A DNA stretch of 64,000 nt from Plecoglossus altivelis (GCA_036571765.1 BROE01000011.1:4318832-4382831), one strand, 5' to 3'; shown: positions 12,087-26,127, counted from the stretch's first letter. Made by a program: numbers and translations. The notes: generated by a model from the sequence alone, not told the origin.

Positions 12087-14956
12087 TCAGTTCCAGATCT
12101 TCAGGAAACTGTCCCAGGAGCCTGTGCAGACGCCCATGCCGTCAGGAGGTACCCCAGTGCAGCTTACTCTGTTGTCGTGGCCAGACAGCACACCTGAGAG
12201 CAGGAAAAGAAGAGGATGGAAGAGAAGGGAAACCAGGAAGAGGACAGAGGGGACAGACAGAAGATGGAAGGAGAAAAGCCAAGAGGTGAAAAGGTGAAAG
12301 GATAAAAAGGCAGAAACTGGTTAGAGCGTCTAATCTAAGTGAGACATCGTGTTTTACATTAACATGAAAGTTTACGTATTTAAAAGATTAATCAAGGATC
12401 AGACGTGTTATAAGAGTCAAGAAGCGGGCACAGTGCAAGCTAACAGGCACAGTGCAAGCTAACAGGCACAGTGCAAGCTAACAAGCTAGCAATTTTAACA
12501 GCTCAATTCAAATGAACACTAATCTCAGTTAACAATACAGTATTACACAGTACAGTGCAGCACAAATATTAAATTCCGCCCTATCCTTATTTTTTTCATT
12601 TGACAGTTATTGAACCATCCTGCCCCTAATTTTTCCTTCATTCTATTTTTCTTCCATTGTCTCGCTCTTTCTCTGTCATTCTCCCCTACTTACCAACTTT
12701 CTCGCCCTTCAGTGAGTCCCAGATGTTGCAGTTGAAGTCATCATATCCGGCAAAGATGAGACGTCCCGACAGAGAGAGAGCCAATGACGTAACACCAGCA
12801 TTCAGGCTGGTGTCCTGGTAACCAATCACCTCCTGGTCTGAGCGGAGGTCGTACATCTTGCAGGTGCAGTCGTCTGAGCCGGTTATCACTGCGTTGCCAC
12901 TAGGGAAGAACTGGAGGGGAAGAACGGAGTAGGTGGCATGGATGCTTTACCAGCACACTGAGGAAGAAAAACGCTTTTCATCCTGTTGACTTTGGCCGTT
13001 CAGCACCTCTGAGATGCGTGTGACTGAGTGGAAAAAGTAGTTCCTCAAGTCAAACAGGAGTCTCACCTGGATGGCGTTGATGTCACTGGTGTGCCCGATG
13101 AACGTCTGCTTGCAGCCACCATCCCTGACATCCCACAGCTTAGCCTGAGAGTCGCAAGCTCCAGAGATGAAGGTGTTCATGTCTGGAGACAAGGCCAGGG
13201 ACATGCAGTCTCCCACATGGTTCATGTAGATCACCTTCTGCTTGCCAGTCTCCAGATCCCACAGACAGCTGGAGGAGGGGAGGGGGAGGGAGGCGAGAGG
13301 TGAGACAGAGTGGAGGGGGAAGGGAGATGGACAGAAGTGGTGGTTGCTAGAATGTTGGCTTTAAAACGCTGGCTGTGGAATTATTTTCTTTTGACACAGT
13401 GTTGTATGTTGTAGGATAGCAGCACGGTTGTTTTAGTTCTGAGTACGTGTAGTTGCCTTACTAACTGCTGTAGCTAACAACTTTAATCCTAACTCTGACC
13501 AGCTGTTATGTCCAATCAAGGTGTCTCACCAGGTGGTGTCTCCAGAGGCAGTCAGGATCTCAGTGTCACTCAGGAAGCGGCAGCATGAAAGGTATCCTAG
13601 ACAAACGTAAAGAAGAAACAATGAACAAAACAGCACTTTAAGTAATCTGTCCTCCACTCATACAGGCCTTCATGATCACAAAAGGTTCACGTTAGTCCAA
13701 GTTAGATCAAGTCCAAGTTAGCAACAACCCTACTTCTTTACAAAATCAACATTTTCCATTTTCCGTTACAATTCCCCAATATGACATCTATTTGGGGATG
13801 ACGCAATGTACGGTAGCATATTGGACTAACCTCTCATGTCCTAGGCTAACCTGTGTTGCCTGTGTATGCTGTGTATTGTAGCCTACTGGAAAGCCCTGTG
13901 CTGTACTAGGCTGTGTTACCTGTGTGTGCGTCCAGCTCCCTGAGGGTCTTTGGGCTGGCAGCCTTGATGTTGTAGACGGTGCACATGTTGTCCAGTCCTC
14001 CACTGGCCACTAGGTTTCCAGAGGGGGCGAATGCACAAGTCATCACCCAGGAGGACTTGAGGGGTACCGCGTTCACCTGGTGACACAGAGGAACAACTTT
14101 GTTGGTCATTTGAACTCAATCTAAGTCAATCTATGAATCTATGTTTATCGTTATGTACGTTTGTTTGACAATGGTTACATGCACAATATAATCAACCAAC
14201 CAGCCAACCAAAAAAACAAAGAAATCAACCAAGAGGATGAAATCTACAATCTTCCCACCTTATTTCCAGAGTAAGCGTCCCAGATAAGCAATTTGCCATC
14301 CTGCGATGCACTGACCATTTGCCTACAGGAAAAACACACAGCTCAGTTCATTGAGTGTGTATTTAAGTTTAGGTGTTCAGTGTGAAAGCAATTACAATCC
14401 ATTACGAGACCATGAACTCAATGGAAAGTTCTACCAATGACGTGGTGATTCTCTTCCCTCATCACACCCTTTACAAAACAACTTTTAAATGAGGCCAACT
14501 CACCTGGAGTCAGTGAGCCAGTGCATGGCATAAATCTTAGCCAAGTGGCCTTTCAATGTCTTTCTGGTCTTCAGCTGGACCCGTGGAGCAGCTGCCACGC
14601 CAGAGGCTGCAGAGGCCATGTCAGTGTCAGCGACAGCCTTGCGGGCCGCCTAGTGGTGAGAAGGGGTAACACAGTTAGAAAACTCAGAAGACGTTTTGAA
14701 CGTTATAGGTGAGAGGAACTTATGTGTTATAACATATTAAGGCCTCTGATGAGTGGGATCGTGTTGAAATATAGGATCAGTGGAATAACATGGGTGGCTA
14801 TAACTTGTACTCAAGATGGAAAAACACTGATAGGAAGTCACTGTCACAGGAAGCAGGAAGAGGAAACGGTGGCCAGGATCAGGACCAGGAAGTGCTCACC
14901 TCAATCTGTGTCTTCAGGCCATCAGCCTCCTTTTTCATCTGCTCCATTTCCCCCAT
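12087..14956 (-). CDS. gnb3: G-protein subunit beta-3, complete
   Basis: Beta subunit of heterotrimeric G proteins, which pairs with a gamma subunit at the membrane; GNB3 is the beta of cone photoreceptor transducin. Eight coding exons on the minus strand: 14956-14900, 14649-14504, 14322-14259, 14076-13920, 13596-13530, 13268-13067, 12910-12694, 12193-12087. They sum to 1017 nt, 338 residues; human GNB3 has 340. The start MGEMEQMKKEADGLKTQIE forms the N-terminal helix, followed by seven WD repeats (SASQDGKLLIWD, ASGDTTCCLWD, SGACDSQAKLWDVRDG, TGSDDCTCKMYDLRSD, FAGYDDFNCNIWDSLKGEK) and the ending TGSWDSFLKIWN. It is two residues shorter in the loop NIKAASPKTLRELDAHTG, as expected for beta-3 versus beta-1. 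Exon 2 (146 bp) equals the 39-bp plus 107-bp exons of other beta genes, so one intron appears to be lost. Non-coding 5' exons may lie further right. Confidence 0.97.
12427..12483. repeat. Three tandem copies of a 19-bp unit in gnb3 last intron
   Basis: The unit ggcacagtgcaagctaaca is repeated three times without mismatch between the exons at 12193 and 12694. Confidence 0.9.
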
Positions 14957-17900
14957 GGCAACGGTTGAGAGGGGAGGTTACCAACGTATATAAACACTAG
15001 CAAAGATCAAGAGAAAGATGCAGAGAAGGGAAAGACAATTACATTTTATCCATTGAGTGCTTTTGACTGCAGTCTTCTTGCATCTTGTAAGAAAACAGAT
15101 TAAAACAATCCTACATGGTATCGTTCAGTAAAGTTACACTGTCATACGAAGCACATGTCCAAGACTAGGATCAGATATCTGTGGGTCCACTGCTCGAGTG
15201 ACCTTGATGTTAACTAGACCATCAGCAGCCCATCCTCCTTTGGTCAGGCCAGTCAGAGCCTACAGTAGGACACAGGTCTAATCCCCACCGCCGCCTGACC
15301 CACTAGTCTTATACAGGGCTAATAAGCTGCATCCTGCTCAAGCGACAGGCTCAAGGACAGTTACATCTACATAGACTGCTCTTGGAAACAGGAGACCAAA
15401 TCCAATCCCATAATGGGTTTGATTGCAAAATTTGAATTGGTTTCTATAAGGACAACTTCACACATAATGTCTGAAGTGTGCGTGAAGTTTCCTAATACCC
15501 CAAACTAAGATCATTATGTTGACTAATTGAAGACCAATTACCAGAGTAGCATGACTTTGTAGACAACCTACGAACATGGACATCTCACTCCATACACACC
15601 AACTTATCAACTTGTGCAAGGAGTGAATGACACCCCTTTTCACTACCCAAGGAAGACAAGCGCTTTGGAACGGAGGAAAGAGTGTGACTTATGCTATGCT
15701 GATGCTGCTTGGTCTGTGCTCCAGGACGAGAGACAAAGTGAGCGGTTAGGAATAGAGGACGAGGGCAGTTCTAAGCCCCTGCAGGCCATCTTAAAGGAAG
15801 CTTTGCCAGCCAAATCTCCCGTCATCCGATTACTGACTACTCTTTACCACAGGATCAGAACGGACGTAAAGGGAGGGGTAAAAACGCAGACCGCAAGACC
15901 CTAATGTAAGAACGTACGTTCATCATTTTCAGTCGTTGTCAAGAGGTAATTGTACAAAGCAAACACATGTATTTTGAACGTGGATTATCAAAGGCTGCCT
16001 TTAATAACTGGGTTATGCAACAGGCAGCTCAGAAATGTTAAACTTCCTTTTCAGTAAAACGTTTGAAAACGTAATCTGGGTCCAATTTCTTTCCATTTGC
16101 ATCAGACTGGAGTTATTGTTTGTATCTTCACAATCGGAAAGAATGCTGCTAGAGCAGAGATGAAGGAAGAAGAATTAGGCTGATTTGAGTTGCAGACAGC
16201 ATCCCCTTGTTTCTCTGCCACGCACAAAGTATTTGTTCTCGATTACTTTGATGTCTGTGCAACAGTGGGACTGTTGTTCTAACCCAGCATCGTATCGATT
16301 AGTGAGGGGGGGGCCTATAGCTTAGACAGCTTGCAAATGCAAAGAGGACACTAGTGTATGTGTCGTTACAAAGCAAACCTGTCTATAAAAAGCTGCCTCA
16401 ACAAACGTTGACCATCAGTTGGGATGAGCATGTCAGTTTAGTAGCCATCTCGTTCTGCTGGCATTCGGGCCCTCTTCTTTCCCGCCCTTCCCTAGGACAA
16501 GCTTTGCAGCGTGCAACGTGATCAGATGCAAGTCAGATGCATTGGATCTGCTAGCCTGCAGAACTCAGCAGAAGATAGCCAGGCCCTGCACTGATCTCCA
16601 TACCCCTGTCACCATCACAATGGGATTCCTGGCATACCACAATAATACAGCAGCTTTTCAATCTGTTTACTCATAGCCACCTCATTTACAAATCTCTTTA
16701 CATGATGTGTTTACATGTGAAAAGCTCTCTCGGTTTCTCTGCCTCTAGTGAGTAACTACTGAAAATGGTCCTCCTGGCAACATACTGGTTCTCCATGGAC
16801 TGATGATCTGTGATCTGAGGGTTAGCCATGTTTGTATCCATCTCCAGTGGTGTTTCTCCAAAGTTGTCATAGGTGGTGTTCCTCAGTGATTTTTTGTTCC
16901 ATCGCAGAAGTATCCTACAGGACAATATGCTGGAGAGACCACGGCTGCCAAAGTGTTGAAATCACTCACCTTTCCACAAAATCTGTGGTCCTGTTTTGCT
17001 CCTTTCTGCTTGGCAGCGTCACTCTCTCTGTACCTCCAGTTCAGCTTCTTCCTGTCACACTTGGCTTTCCTCTCCTCAGTCCCAGACTGTCCTGCTATCC
17101 TTCTCTCTCTCTCTCGCTCATCTGATGCTTTCTCCAACAGACTGGTGGCAGTTTACCTGTGAAAAACTCTCTCTTTCTCTCTCCCTGCCTCTAGTGAGCA
17201 ACAGATGAGGATTGGAGGGGATGAAGGAGATCAAGGATGAAGAGATAAGCCTGAAGATGGAAATAGAGACTGGGAAGGAGAGAGAGAGAGAGAATGATAG
17301 AGAAAGGGACAGAGTGAGGGGGGAGAGAGAGAGAATGGGAATGAGTATGGTGAGAGGAGATAGGTAAACCGATTGGAAAAGAAAATCAGGTTATGAGGTC
17401 AGAAGACAGGAGCAGGTGAAACATTCAGAGACCTGGGGAGCAGTGGACAGGTGGAGGTGAAAACCTGGAGCGAACAGAAGAGATAAAGGTGTTCGCATCA
17501 AACATAGAATACAGTGCATTCAGAACACTAGAATATTCTTTGTTGACATGGGCACCAACGACCATTCAATTTGATTTTCTGACTTCAGTGTTAATACCAG
17601 AGCTTATTATGCTCTGTGTTCAGGAAGTGTTCAATAATCCAGTCCAATAGAATCTCCTAATGGCTAGTATCATGACATCAGCTCTTTGTTTTCAGTCACC
17701 TATAGATTACTTATTCTTACTGGACACCTGCCAATTGACTGACGGACAAGATTTTTGTTTTGTGATCTAAATAATTTGAGGCCTATCTAGCATAGGCTGA
17801 TTGGCTGGCAGCTGAGGAAGGGGAAGGAGGTGAGGGAGGGAAGGGGTAGTGAGGAAATGGGGGGGAGTGGGGAAAAGGGGGTCGGTGAATTGAACAGGGT

Positions 17901-18834
17901 GTGGCTACTAACGAGCTGGACAAGAGGGGTTAAGGTTGAGGGGTTGAATTAGTTTGTCAGAGCTAATGAGTTGAGCCCAGTTAATCAGGATCTGATGGGA
18001 TGTCCGGGGAATCTGCAATCTCGTTATGGAATTAGAGCATACCAGGCCGAACGTGCGTCAGAGAGAGAGAACACAGGAAAATGGAAAGACCCAAATAGAG
18101 ATGGAGAGAGATTCATGCAAAAAAGATCTAATGGTGGAGATGTGGATATCTAGAAAGGGGAGCAGAGAGGGGGACACACACTGGTGGGGGAGCCATCCTC
18201 ACCTCCCTCTGGCCATCTTCACTCTGAGAGATCAGCTAGCTTGATGCTCAGAGAGAGAGGGACAGATTTGGGGCGGGGTTAAAGATCAGGACGGATGGTG
18301 TGCATGTGTGGTTACAGTTACTGCATCTGTTCATCTTAATAGTAGCCTTCTTCAAAGAAGACATGGAGAGAGTCTATTAGGTCACAGCAAGGGATGTTAG
18401 CTCAACATTGGTACGTCACATTATTTAACTCCTGGTGAACGGGCACAAGTCTAACCATTAGAGAAGATTAGTTTGGGGTTTCTGGGAATGCTGAAGTCTG
18501 TCTGCTCAGACACTGAACCCTAACATCCAATGTGCCGGATGACAACCATGAAACAAAACACCCGATGAAAGATGAGGTCAACTGGGAAGTATCCATGAGG
18601 CATTGGCCACGGCATTGCGACAGGATCTCCAAAAAAAGCAAAAACATTGCAGAACTGTAGAATTTGTATACTGCTCACTCTGAGTTACAGAGTTTATCAC
18701 CTTACCTATTATTTTTAAAAATCTGGTTAATCCTTCAACTGCAGCTGCGTATAGTGAGTTTGGCAATAGATGACCTGCTTCAGTTGCTAGTTTGTAGACT
18801 TGTAGTGGTATTACATCCAGATTTACACTGTGTA

Positions 18835-18947
<113 letters not shown>

Positions 18948-20874
18948 CTGATCCAGGCTCTGATCATCCAGGTTGTAGCATAGTGCCACTACGGCTCTCT
19001 TAAAGTAAAGGTGTCACTTGTTGCACCTTTACTGTAACCACTGCAGTGTAGTGCACATCTGCCAAATACCACAATAACACATATGAGAATGACTATTTAT
19101 GTGTGGGATTTAAATGCACCAGCACCAAACGCATAGAGATTGAATAATTATTGGCGAAAACAAAAGCAAAAAACAAACAAAAACGTTTTTACACCAATTA
19201 TGCTCCACATCTCTCTTTTATACATCCCCATATGTCTATTTGTCTATTAATTATTCTTCATAAATGATCAATCTAACCATGGTTCTCGTTGAATTGTCTT
19301 GAAATTTGTAAAAAAAAAAAAAAAAAAAGATTTCCAAGCATAAATACTGTAGCGTAGTCTCTCTCTTAACTTGCCTCATACTATTGACTACCTTACCCTC
19401 ATACATACTTCCCTCTCTCCAAACTTACTGTAGGTGTCGCTGTCTCTTTCTCCCTCACCTCACACTCCCTCTTTCTCTCCCATCCCTTCCCTAATCCTGA
19501 CTAACTGAGAATGACAGCAGACTAGCGAGCTTCCTGATGGCTCCTGTAACAGGCTCAGAGGGGGGCAGCAGTCTCACACAGCTACACAAACTCCTCACCT
19601 TTGACCCCACAGTAGGCAGGCTTGCGCTGCAGGGGAGATGAAGAAATCCATCCCACTTAAACCTACGTCAGGTGGTGAGTACAGGAGTCCTGACTGAACG
19701 ATTGGCCTAGCGGATGTAGATTGTAGGCTTATAGACTAATGGTGCATTCATGTTAAGTGTTGCAGAGCGGCCTGGATTTGTGACTTCAAAAAAGGCCAAA
19801 TCTGTACCTAGACCTCGACAGCTTTTTACTTGTTGAAAAGGTGTATATCTTTGGAAAATGTGTGGGTTCCCTAATGAAAATATGGTGGTTCAAATACCAA
19901 TCCTTAAACAGGCATGACCCAACACTAACCAGGAGTGTGAACATGGAACCTGGCCTGCTGTGTCCAGCCCTTGTAGCACGCTTAGTCTAGAGCAGCTTTC
20001 ATTTTTAGTTTTTTTTTGTGTTATTCTGTCACTTCCTTTTATTTTTTACTTTTTACTTACTTCTTAGTCAGGTAAATATTTTGCTTTTGGAAGTGAAATG
20101 TACTATTAGTGTTTTGTGTCATAGTTGAAAGGTATCCTATTGTGCTGTGTTGCTTTCCCGTACTGTATATTACCTTTACTGAATCCCATTTCTGGATGAC
20201 CTCTTTCACTTCCTGTCAGGTGATGTGTTTCTATCAGTTTAGGAGGCGGGGTTTGAAGGGTCTGGAGGGCCACAGTTGGGTCAGTGTGCCCTCATCTGGC
20301 TAATACCCTTGAGTGAGTCAAGGTCACTGGAAGAAACCCTTTTGATTCTCTAAGCCTATCAGGTGTACGGACAACCCGGAGGAGGAGGGGACGGTGGGGA
20401 AGGGGAGGGAGGATGCAGGCCAGGAGGGTGGGGACAATGAAAGTGATAGACTGAAAGTGATAGATCGATAAATCAAAAGATCAGTAGAAAGACATTGTTG
20501 CATGCATTGTGCATCCAACTGCAAAACTGCAGCTGCATGCAGTAGGGCATCGTGGTATGTTTGGCATACTGTATTTGACATACACATTTGTTTCTGGCAT
20601 ATAATAGGGTATGGTAGTGTGTGTGTTGGGAGGCCAGTGTGTTTGAGCCCTTGAATGAACACCACCACCTAGAGGTTGAAAAATAACACACGTTGGTTGG
20701 GTTATTGCAAGGTTTGCTACAATTGTTTGGGATAAGTACATTTTTACATAATTACATGACAGAGTAATTTTACATGATACAATTACAAGTCATTTGACAG
20801 TAGGAGGCTTTTTAGATTGTCCAAATAGAGAAATGTCCCACTGAGGAGACAGATAGTGGTCAAAGCCTCACATA

Positions 20875-21485
20875 CACAACACAAGAACCCTAAGGACCTG
20901 CACACACCACAAGAAGCCTAGGACCTCCACACAACACAAGAAGCCTAGGACCTCCACACACCACAAGAACCTTAGGACCTGCACACACAAGAACCCTAGG
21001 ACCTGCACACACCACAAGAACCTTAGGACCTGCACACAACACAAGAAGCCTAGGACCTGCACACACCACAAGAACCCTAGGACCTGCACACACAAGAACC
21101 CTAGGACCTGCACACAACACAAGAAGCCTAGGACCTGCACACAACACAAGAACCCTAGGACCTGCACACACAAGAACCCTAGGACCTGCAGAAAACACAA
21201 GAAGCCTAGGACCTGCACACAACACAAGAAGCCTAGGACCTGCACACACCACAAGAACCCTAGGACCTGCACACACAAGAACCCTAGGACCTGCACACAA
21301 CACAAGAACCCTAGGACCTGCACACACAACACAAGAACCACAGGACCTGCACACAACACAAGAACCACAGGACCTGCACACAACACAAGAACCACAGGAC
21401 CTGCACACAACACAAGAAGCCTAGGACCTGCGCACACCACAAGAAGCCTAGGACCTGCACACACAACACAAGAATCACAGGATCT
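20875..21485. repeat. Minisatellite, about 27-bp unit, 22-24 copies
   Basis: Head-to-tail copies of a unit close to cctaggacctgcacacaa followed by cacaagaa. Variants differ by loss of a few bases in the CA part, by accc or agcc before tagg, or by acag for ctag. Frame is kept by chance over much of the array on the minus strand, giving a spurious 207-codon frame of repeated VLCAGP-type peptides. Confidence 0.92.
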
Positions 21486-21673
21486 GGACATACAACAGCA
21501 AGAAAAACAGTAAATACAGTATTACACTAAAAACTAGAAGCCCTCTAAATACCTTTAATTAGTCACTAACATCATCAAACTATCTTATGACTAAATTAAT
21601 ATTTTGATAGTGTTATATAATCTATATTCTCTTACTCAAACCCTTTTTATATATTGAATTTATGCAGCCATCA

Positions 21674-21679
21674 TTTATT
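21674..21679 (-). terminator. Polyadenylation signal of the C-type lectin gene
   Basis: AATAAA on the minus strand, 77 nt after the lectin stop codon. Confidence 0.6.
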
Positions 21680-21755
21680 AATGTATTAGTAAGAGGCCCA
21701 ATTCAACATATACTTCTTGAGCCTAAAATCTCAGGTTAAGGTGTGCTTGTTTTGT

Positions 21756-23673
21756 CTAGTGAGGTGCTCCCATCTCTTTCTCGCAGATGAACCGCCACTG
21801 CATAGAGCAGGGGGCATCGTACCAGCTCCGGATAGCCTGGCGCTCCAGCACCCGTGTCTTCACAATGTAGCCGCAGTCCTCGTCTATATGGTTGTTCGGC
21901 TCACCCTCTTCCCAGAAACTACAATGTGGGGCGAGAGAAAATAGTTCCAACAATGAGATTGGCTTGTTTCTTTGGTGTAGCGCTGACAGACAACCACACA
22001 TACTTGACGCGCATGCACACACACACATTTGTGGTACGTATGGATGACCAGACTGAAACAGGAAGTACCATGTAGAAGCAGAAAGAGAAGAAAAAGAAGA
22101 TGAGAAATATTAGAAAGGGGGTAAAGAGGAGAGGAAAGAGGATGGACAGAGAAGGCAGGAAAGATAAGTCTGCTAAATCAGTCAAATCAGCAGGTTAAAG
22201 AAGAAGTAACTATGCTAAATATACAAGCATTTCAACAATCCAGAAAAAAACAATCCCAGAAACAGGAAGATAAGACATGTGAAGATTAAATGGAGTATGA
22301 TGACATAGCAGACAGGGGAGGAGTCAGAGCGACCAAGGGACAGGAGGCTTGTTTACTCAGCCTCTACTAGTAACTGGAGCAAAGGGGAGAGCTTCCTGTC
22401 CCTAGTTCACACACCCTCCAAAAAGACCCCTTGTCAAAGATCAAAGAGACAGAGGGAGAAGCGGGGAGAAGGATGAAGAGTGAGAAGAGAACAACGACAG
22501 ATGGCCTCACACTTGGAGTTGCGATCCATTCGCTTTGACATTGAATCCATCATAGTTCTAAAAGATCTAATAAAGTCACTCTAGTAGGTTCTAGGTACTT
22601 GTACAACAATGGAACTATACCCTCCAACCAACTTGGTCCCATCTACCCAGACCCAGTCATCTTCGCTGGACTCATCACTGATCCCAAACCAGTAGGCGTT
22701 CCAGTGACCTCGAGGCAGCCGGTCCCATACAAATGTCTGGACACAAAACACAGAAGTTCCATAGATCAAGTACACTGTAGTTACCCTCCTTCCATCCCTC
22801 CAAACCTTTCTCTGTCCTCTTCCTCCTCCTCCTTCACCAGAGATCAAGCAAGCTATGATGATCACCACACTCTCCTCTGTCTGTTTTGCGATCTCTCCCT
22901 CCCCTGCCTTCTTCTCCCCCTCCCTGCAGACCTCCCTCCTCTTACCTGTTCCTCAGGGGTGTGGATGATGGCTAGGTGTCCATCCATCTCCTGACAGAAG
23001 TGCTGTGCATCCTTCCAATCTTCACTGAAGGATGATATGTAGTAGCAGCTGCTGTTGAAGTGGATCCAGGGATGAGCACATGGGGCGGTGGGTGTAGTAG
23101 TCTCAGTGGCTACATATATGACACACATGGGTGAATTAGATTCTTGTCAACATTACATGACACACTTTCAGACTTAAGTACACCGACACACACACGAACA
23201 CTCACACACTGCGTACCGGGTGTTGCCGCTTGCGTCCCTGTCTGGGGGAGCAGCTGGTCTCTCTCCTTCTGCAAGTTGTCTCTCTCCTCCTGCAAGTTGT
23301 CTCTCTCCTTCTGCAAGTTTTCTCTCTCCTCCTGCAAGTTGTCTCTCTCCTTCTGCAAGTCATCTTTTTCTTTGCGCAGCTTTACCAGGGATTCTGTCAG
23401 CTCCGTCATGTTAGCGGTCTGGGTCTGCATCTGGGTCTGGCCGTCAGAATGGTTCAGGGGAGCAGCCTGTGGACCAGGCTGACCCTGGGGCAGGCTCCTG
23501 TCTGTGAGGGACAGGATCTTGGATATTGATGCCAATAGGCTTAGTTTATTGTTACTAATTTATGTATAATATATTTTCCCCACATACGGTATACTGTACA
23601 TATATCATATGTTAATGCTTGTTTACTTGTAAGGTGTCCTTGGGTGTTTTGAAAGGCGGTGTTAAATAAAATG

Positions 23674-23706
<33 letters not shown>

Positions 23707-23799
23707 TGGGATTTGTCCAAGCAGCTTTATCAAGCAGATTATCTTTTCCAAAACAATGTACAAATAGTGCATAACAGAAAGTACAGACTCATGTACACA

Positions 23800-23845
<46 letters not shown>

Positions 23846-25378
23846 TACACATACAAATACACACACACACATGATCAACAACAGGTTCTACTCACAGCGG
23901 GCACTGACCGCAATGAGGGAGATCAGCAGGACAGCACACAGCGCAGCCAGACACATGGAGGCCAACCTGTAGGGCCCCTGACCCCCCTGGCTGGAGGCCC
24001 CTCTCGGGGGTGACACTGACAGCACTGTTCTCACACACACAATACAAGTAGAATACATCTGGAAACCAATACAATTTGTCTCTGCTGCCAACAGCGAGGT
24101 AAGTACAGATTCAACCTGCATGTAAGTGGACACATGGTACGTGTGATTTTGTGTATCAGTAACTGAGGAAATGAGGAGTAAAAAAACTGCTTTTTACATG
24201 AGGAGATGACTGCATGTCATTGACTTAGGAAACAGAGGGGATATGTCCCCCTCAAAATTGGAAAATGCTGTATGTGTCCCACCCAAAAATTATCCTCTAA
24301 CGCAGGAACAAAAACATTTGACATTTTTATTTTGAAAGTGTGACAAAAAAGATATTGGGGTTTTCCAGCAAATCTGCCCCCTTCAATGTCAAAGTCAATC
24401 CTATGACCTTGCTGCATGTCATCTCTCAGTTCATCCTCCTGTTGTCTCAAGAAATACAAAACCACCTATTACCTTTGGGTCATCAGAAATGGTCTCAGTC
24501 TAATCTCTCACTTTTCCATCCTGACAAGGTTAGACAGCACAACGACTGCCCCTACCAGTGTTATGTCGGGGCATATCAACCCTCAAACATTACTCATCCA
24601 TTTTTGTGGCTGCAACACAGCCACAGTACTTTTTCATTTCCCATATATTGGTTCTATGGGTTATTTTTGCAACCTACACTTAGGTTCGTATTATTATTTG
24701 TAATTTATTTGTAATTTTCTTGGGTACATATGTGATTATGCACAATGGGTTCAGGTTTAAATGCATGTGCCACGAAAGAAAGTTGTAAGATTTAAGGTTC
24801 TCCTGCTTTTTGTGAAAGGGGTGTGGGCCAATCTACTCTAAAGTCTGTTATGCAACTAAGGGTTGCCAGTTGTGCTCAAAACAATCCCCCAATCGATGCG
24901 AAAGACTATCTCAACATTCTCTGAAACTTATTCCAAACCATAGTGTTTCAGTGGGGTGTGGGGGTGGACGAGAAGTTTAATTTTGACCAACACTTCCATT
25001 CGTACGTTACTTTCAAGGAATTATTAAATTTCAATCAAGGAATTGTGAAATAATTAACAAGGAACCGTTTGATTTATATTCTGAAAGCCTACAGTTGTAA
25101 ATTGCATCTGCATTGCCATTCACATCTGTTCTTCCAACATCTAGATTTTTATGGTTGAGATACTAGAAGATTCAGCGTCATATCAATAGTTTCATTACAG
25201 TCGCGATAAACATATTGTAAACGATAAACAACAATAGTAGTTGTAGTTAAAACGTCTTACCTGAATTGTGTTGAACATCTGGACCGCTTGCATCAGACTC
25301 TACTAAATCAAAACGCTCGTTGTCAATAAGTTTGGAGTACATTCCGTCGGACAGGGTTGATTCCGCATTAGTCAACAT
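21756..25378 (-). CDS. Type II transmembrane C-type lectin receptor, CD209-like, complete
   Basis: Predicted cell-surface carbohydrate receptor. Six exons on the minus strand: 25378-25261, 24024-23896, 23501-23217, 23109-22946, 22736-22621, 21918-21756; 975 nt, 324 residues, all phases consistent. Exon 1 is a cytoplasmic tail with GMYSKLIDNE, whose YSKL is a YxxPhi endocytosis motif. Exon 2 ends in a membrane anchor (RLASMCLAALCAVLLISLIA). Exon 3 is a neck with N-glycosylation sites (NHS, NMT) and a heptad coiled coil built on a 14-residue repeat (KERDNLQEERENLQ). Exons 4-6 are the CTLD: FNSSCYYIS, FCQEMDGHLAIIHT, WFGISDESSEDDWVWVDG, EPNN, RFICEKE. EPN suggests mannose-type specificity, but the usual WND is WYD here. 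CD209/CLEC4, asialoglycoprotein receptor and CD23-like fish lectins share this plan, so I give no symbol. Confidence 0.9.
23677..23706. repeat. (ATT)n microsatellite in lectin intron 2
   Basis: About ten ATT units between the transmembrane and neck exons, followed at 23797-23870 by an interrupted CA tract. Confidence 0.9.
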
Positions 25379-26127
25379 TTTAGTAAACTATAATGTGTAC
25401 TATAAAAATGTGTGGCAAGGCGCATATGAGTTGATGCAAATTAAAGTTGAACGCTTATGGGAACTCAACTAGGCTACCTAAAGCATGCATGCTCACGGAA
25501 GACTGTGTTGCGAAAGTTACACTTTGACAGACGAGCGAACAGGGGAGGACTCGAACCTATCTGGGTGACAGATGAAAAAGACCTTGTGACCTTTTTATAC
25601 GAAGACACGCTTGAATTTAATACCGGGTCGAAAACGACACATTTCCGACTTAAATCAACTTTTTAGAACTTAAAAACGTTGTTGACTATAACTACACGAT
25701 ACACCAGCTCAACGCCAGTTTGTGGTGGCTGCAAAAGGGAATACGACGCTGAACGATGACTGGTCTGGGTTCCTGAGAGGTTAAATAATATGGAGAAGTA
25801 CTGGCCCTCGTCACATTGTAATAATAATATGAGCGGTGGTCATTGTACAGGTAAAGCTACATAGAAAATAATTTTCCTATTAGGTCCAGTGAACCTAATA
25901 AATATTTAATGACAGAAAGGGACTGACCCGTTAAATGTTATGCAATTATTATATAACAGTCTCGAACAGTATGTCTACAAAACATGGCTGCTTCAAACAA
26001 CTTTTCATGGTTATCTCATTTAAGAGGATTGTCCTATATACCTCTTCAGGTTATCCTTCAGGTACACGGTCCTGGCTATTTCTTGCATGTCTGCTCAAGT
26101 ACAGAAAAATCTGTACGCAAGCCTGCA

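Noticed and set aside
14982..14993. TATA-like sequence on the gnb3 strand
   Set aside because: Only about 30 nt before the ATG, which would leave no 5'UTR; probably chance.
15614..15904. 96-codon plus-strand frame in the intergenic region
   Set aside because: No ATG start in good context, no splice sites that fit and no recognised motif; the length is within chance.
20868..21491. A 207-codon minus-strand frame
   Set aside because: Every codon lies in a 27-bp tandem array; no splice or start context and no family resemblance.
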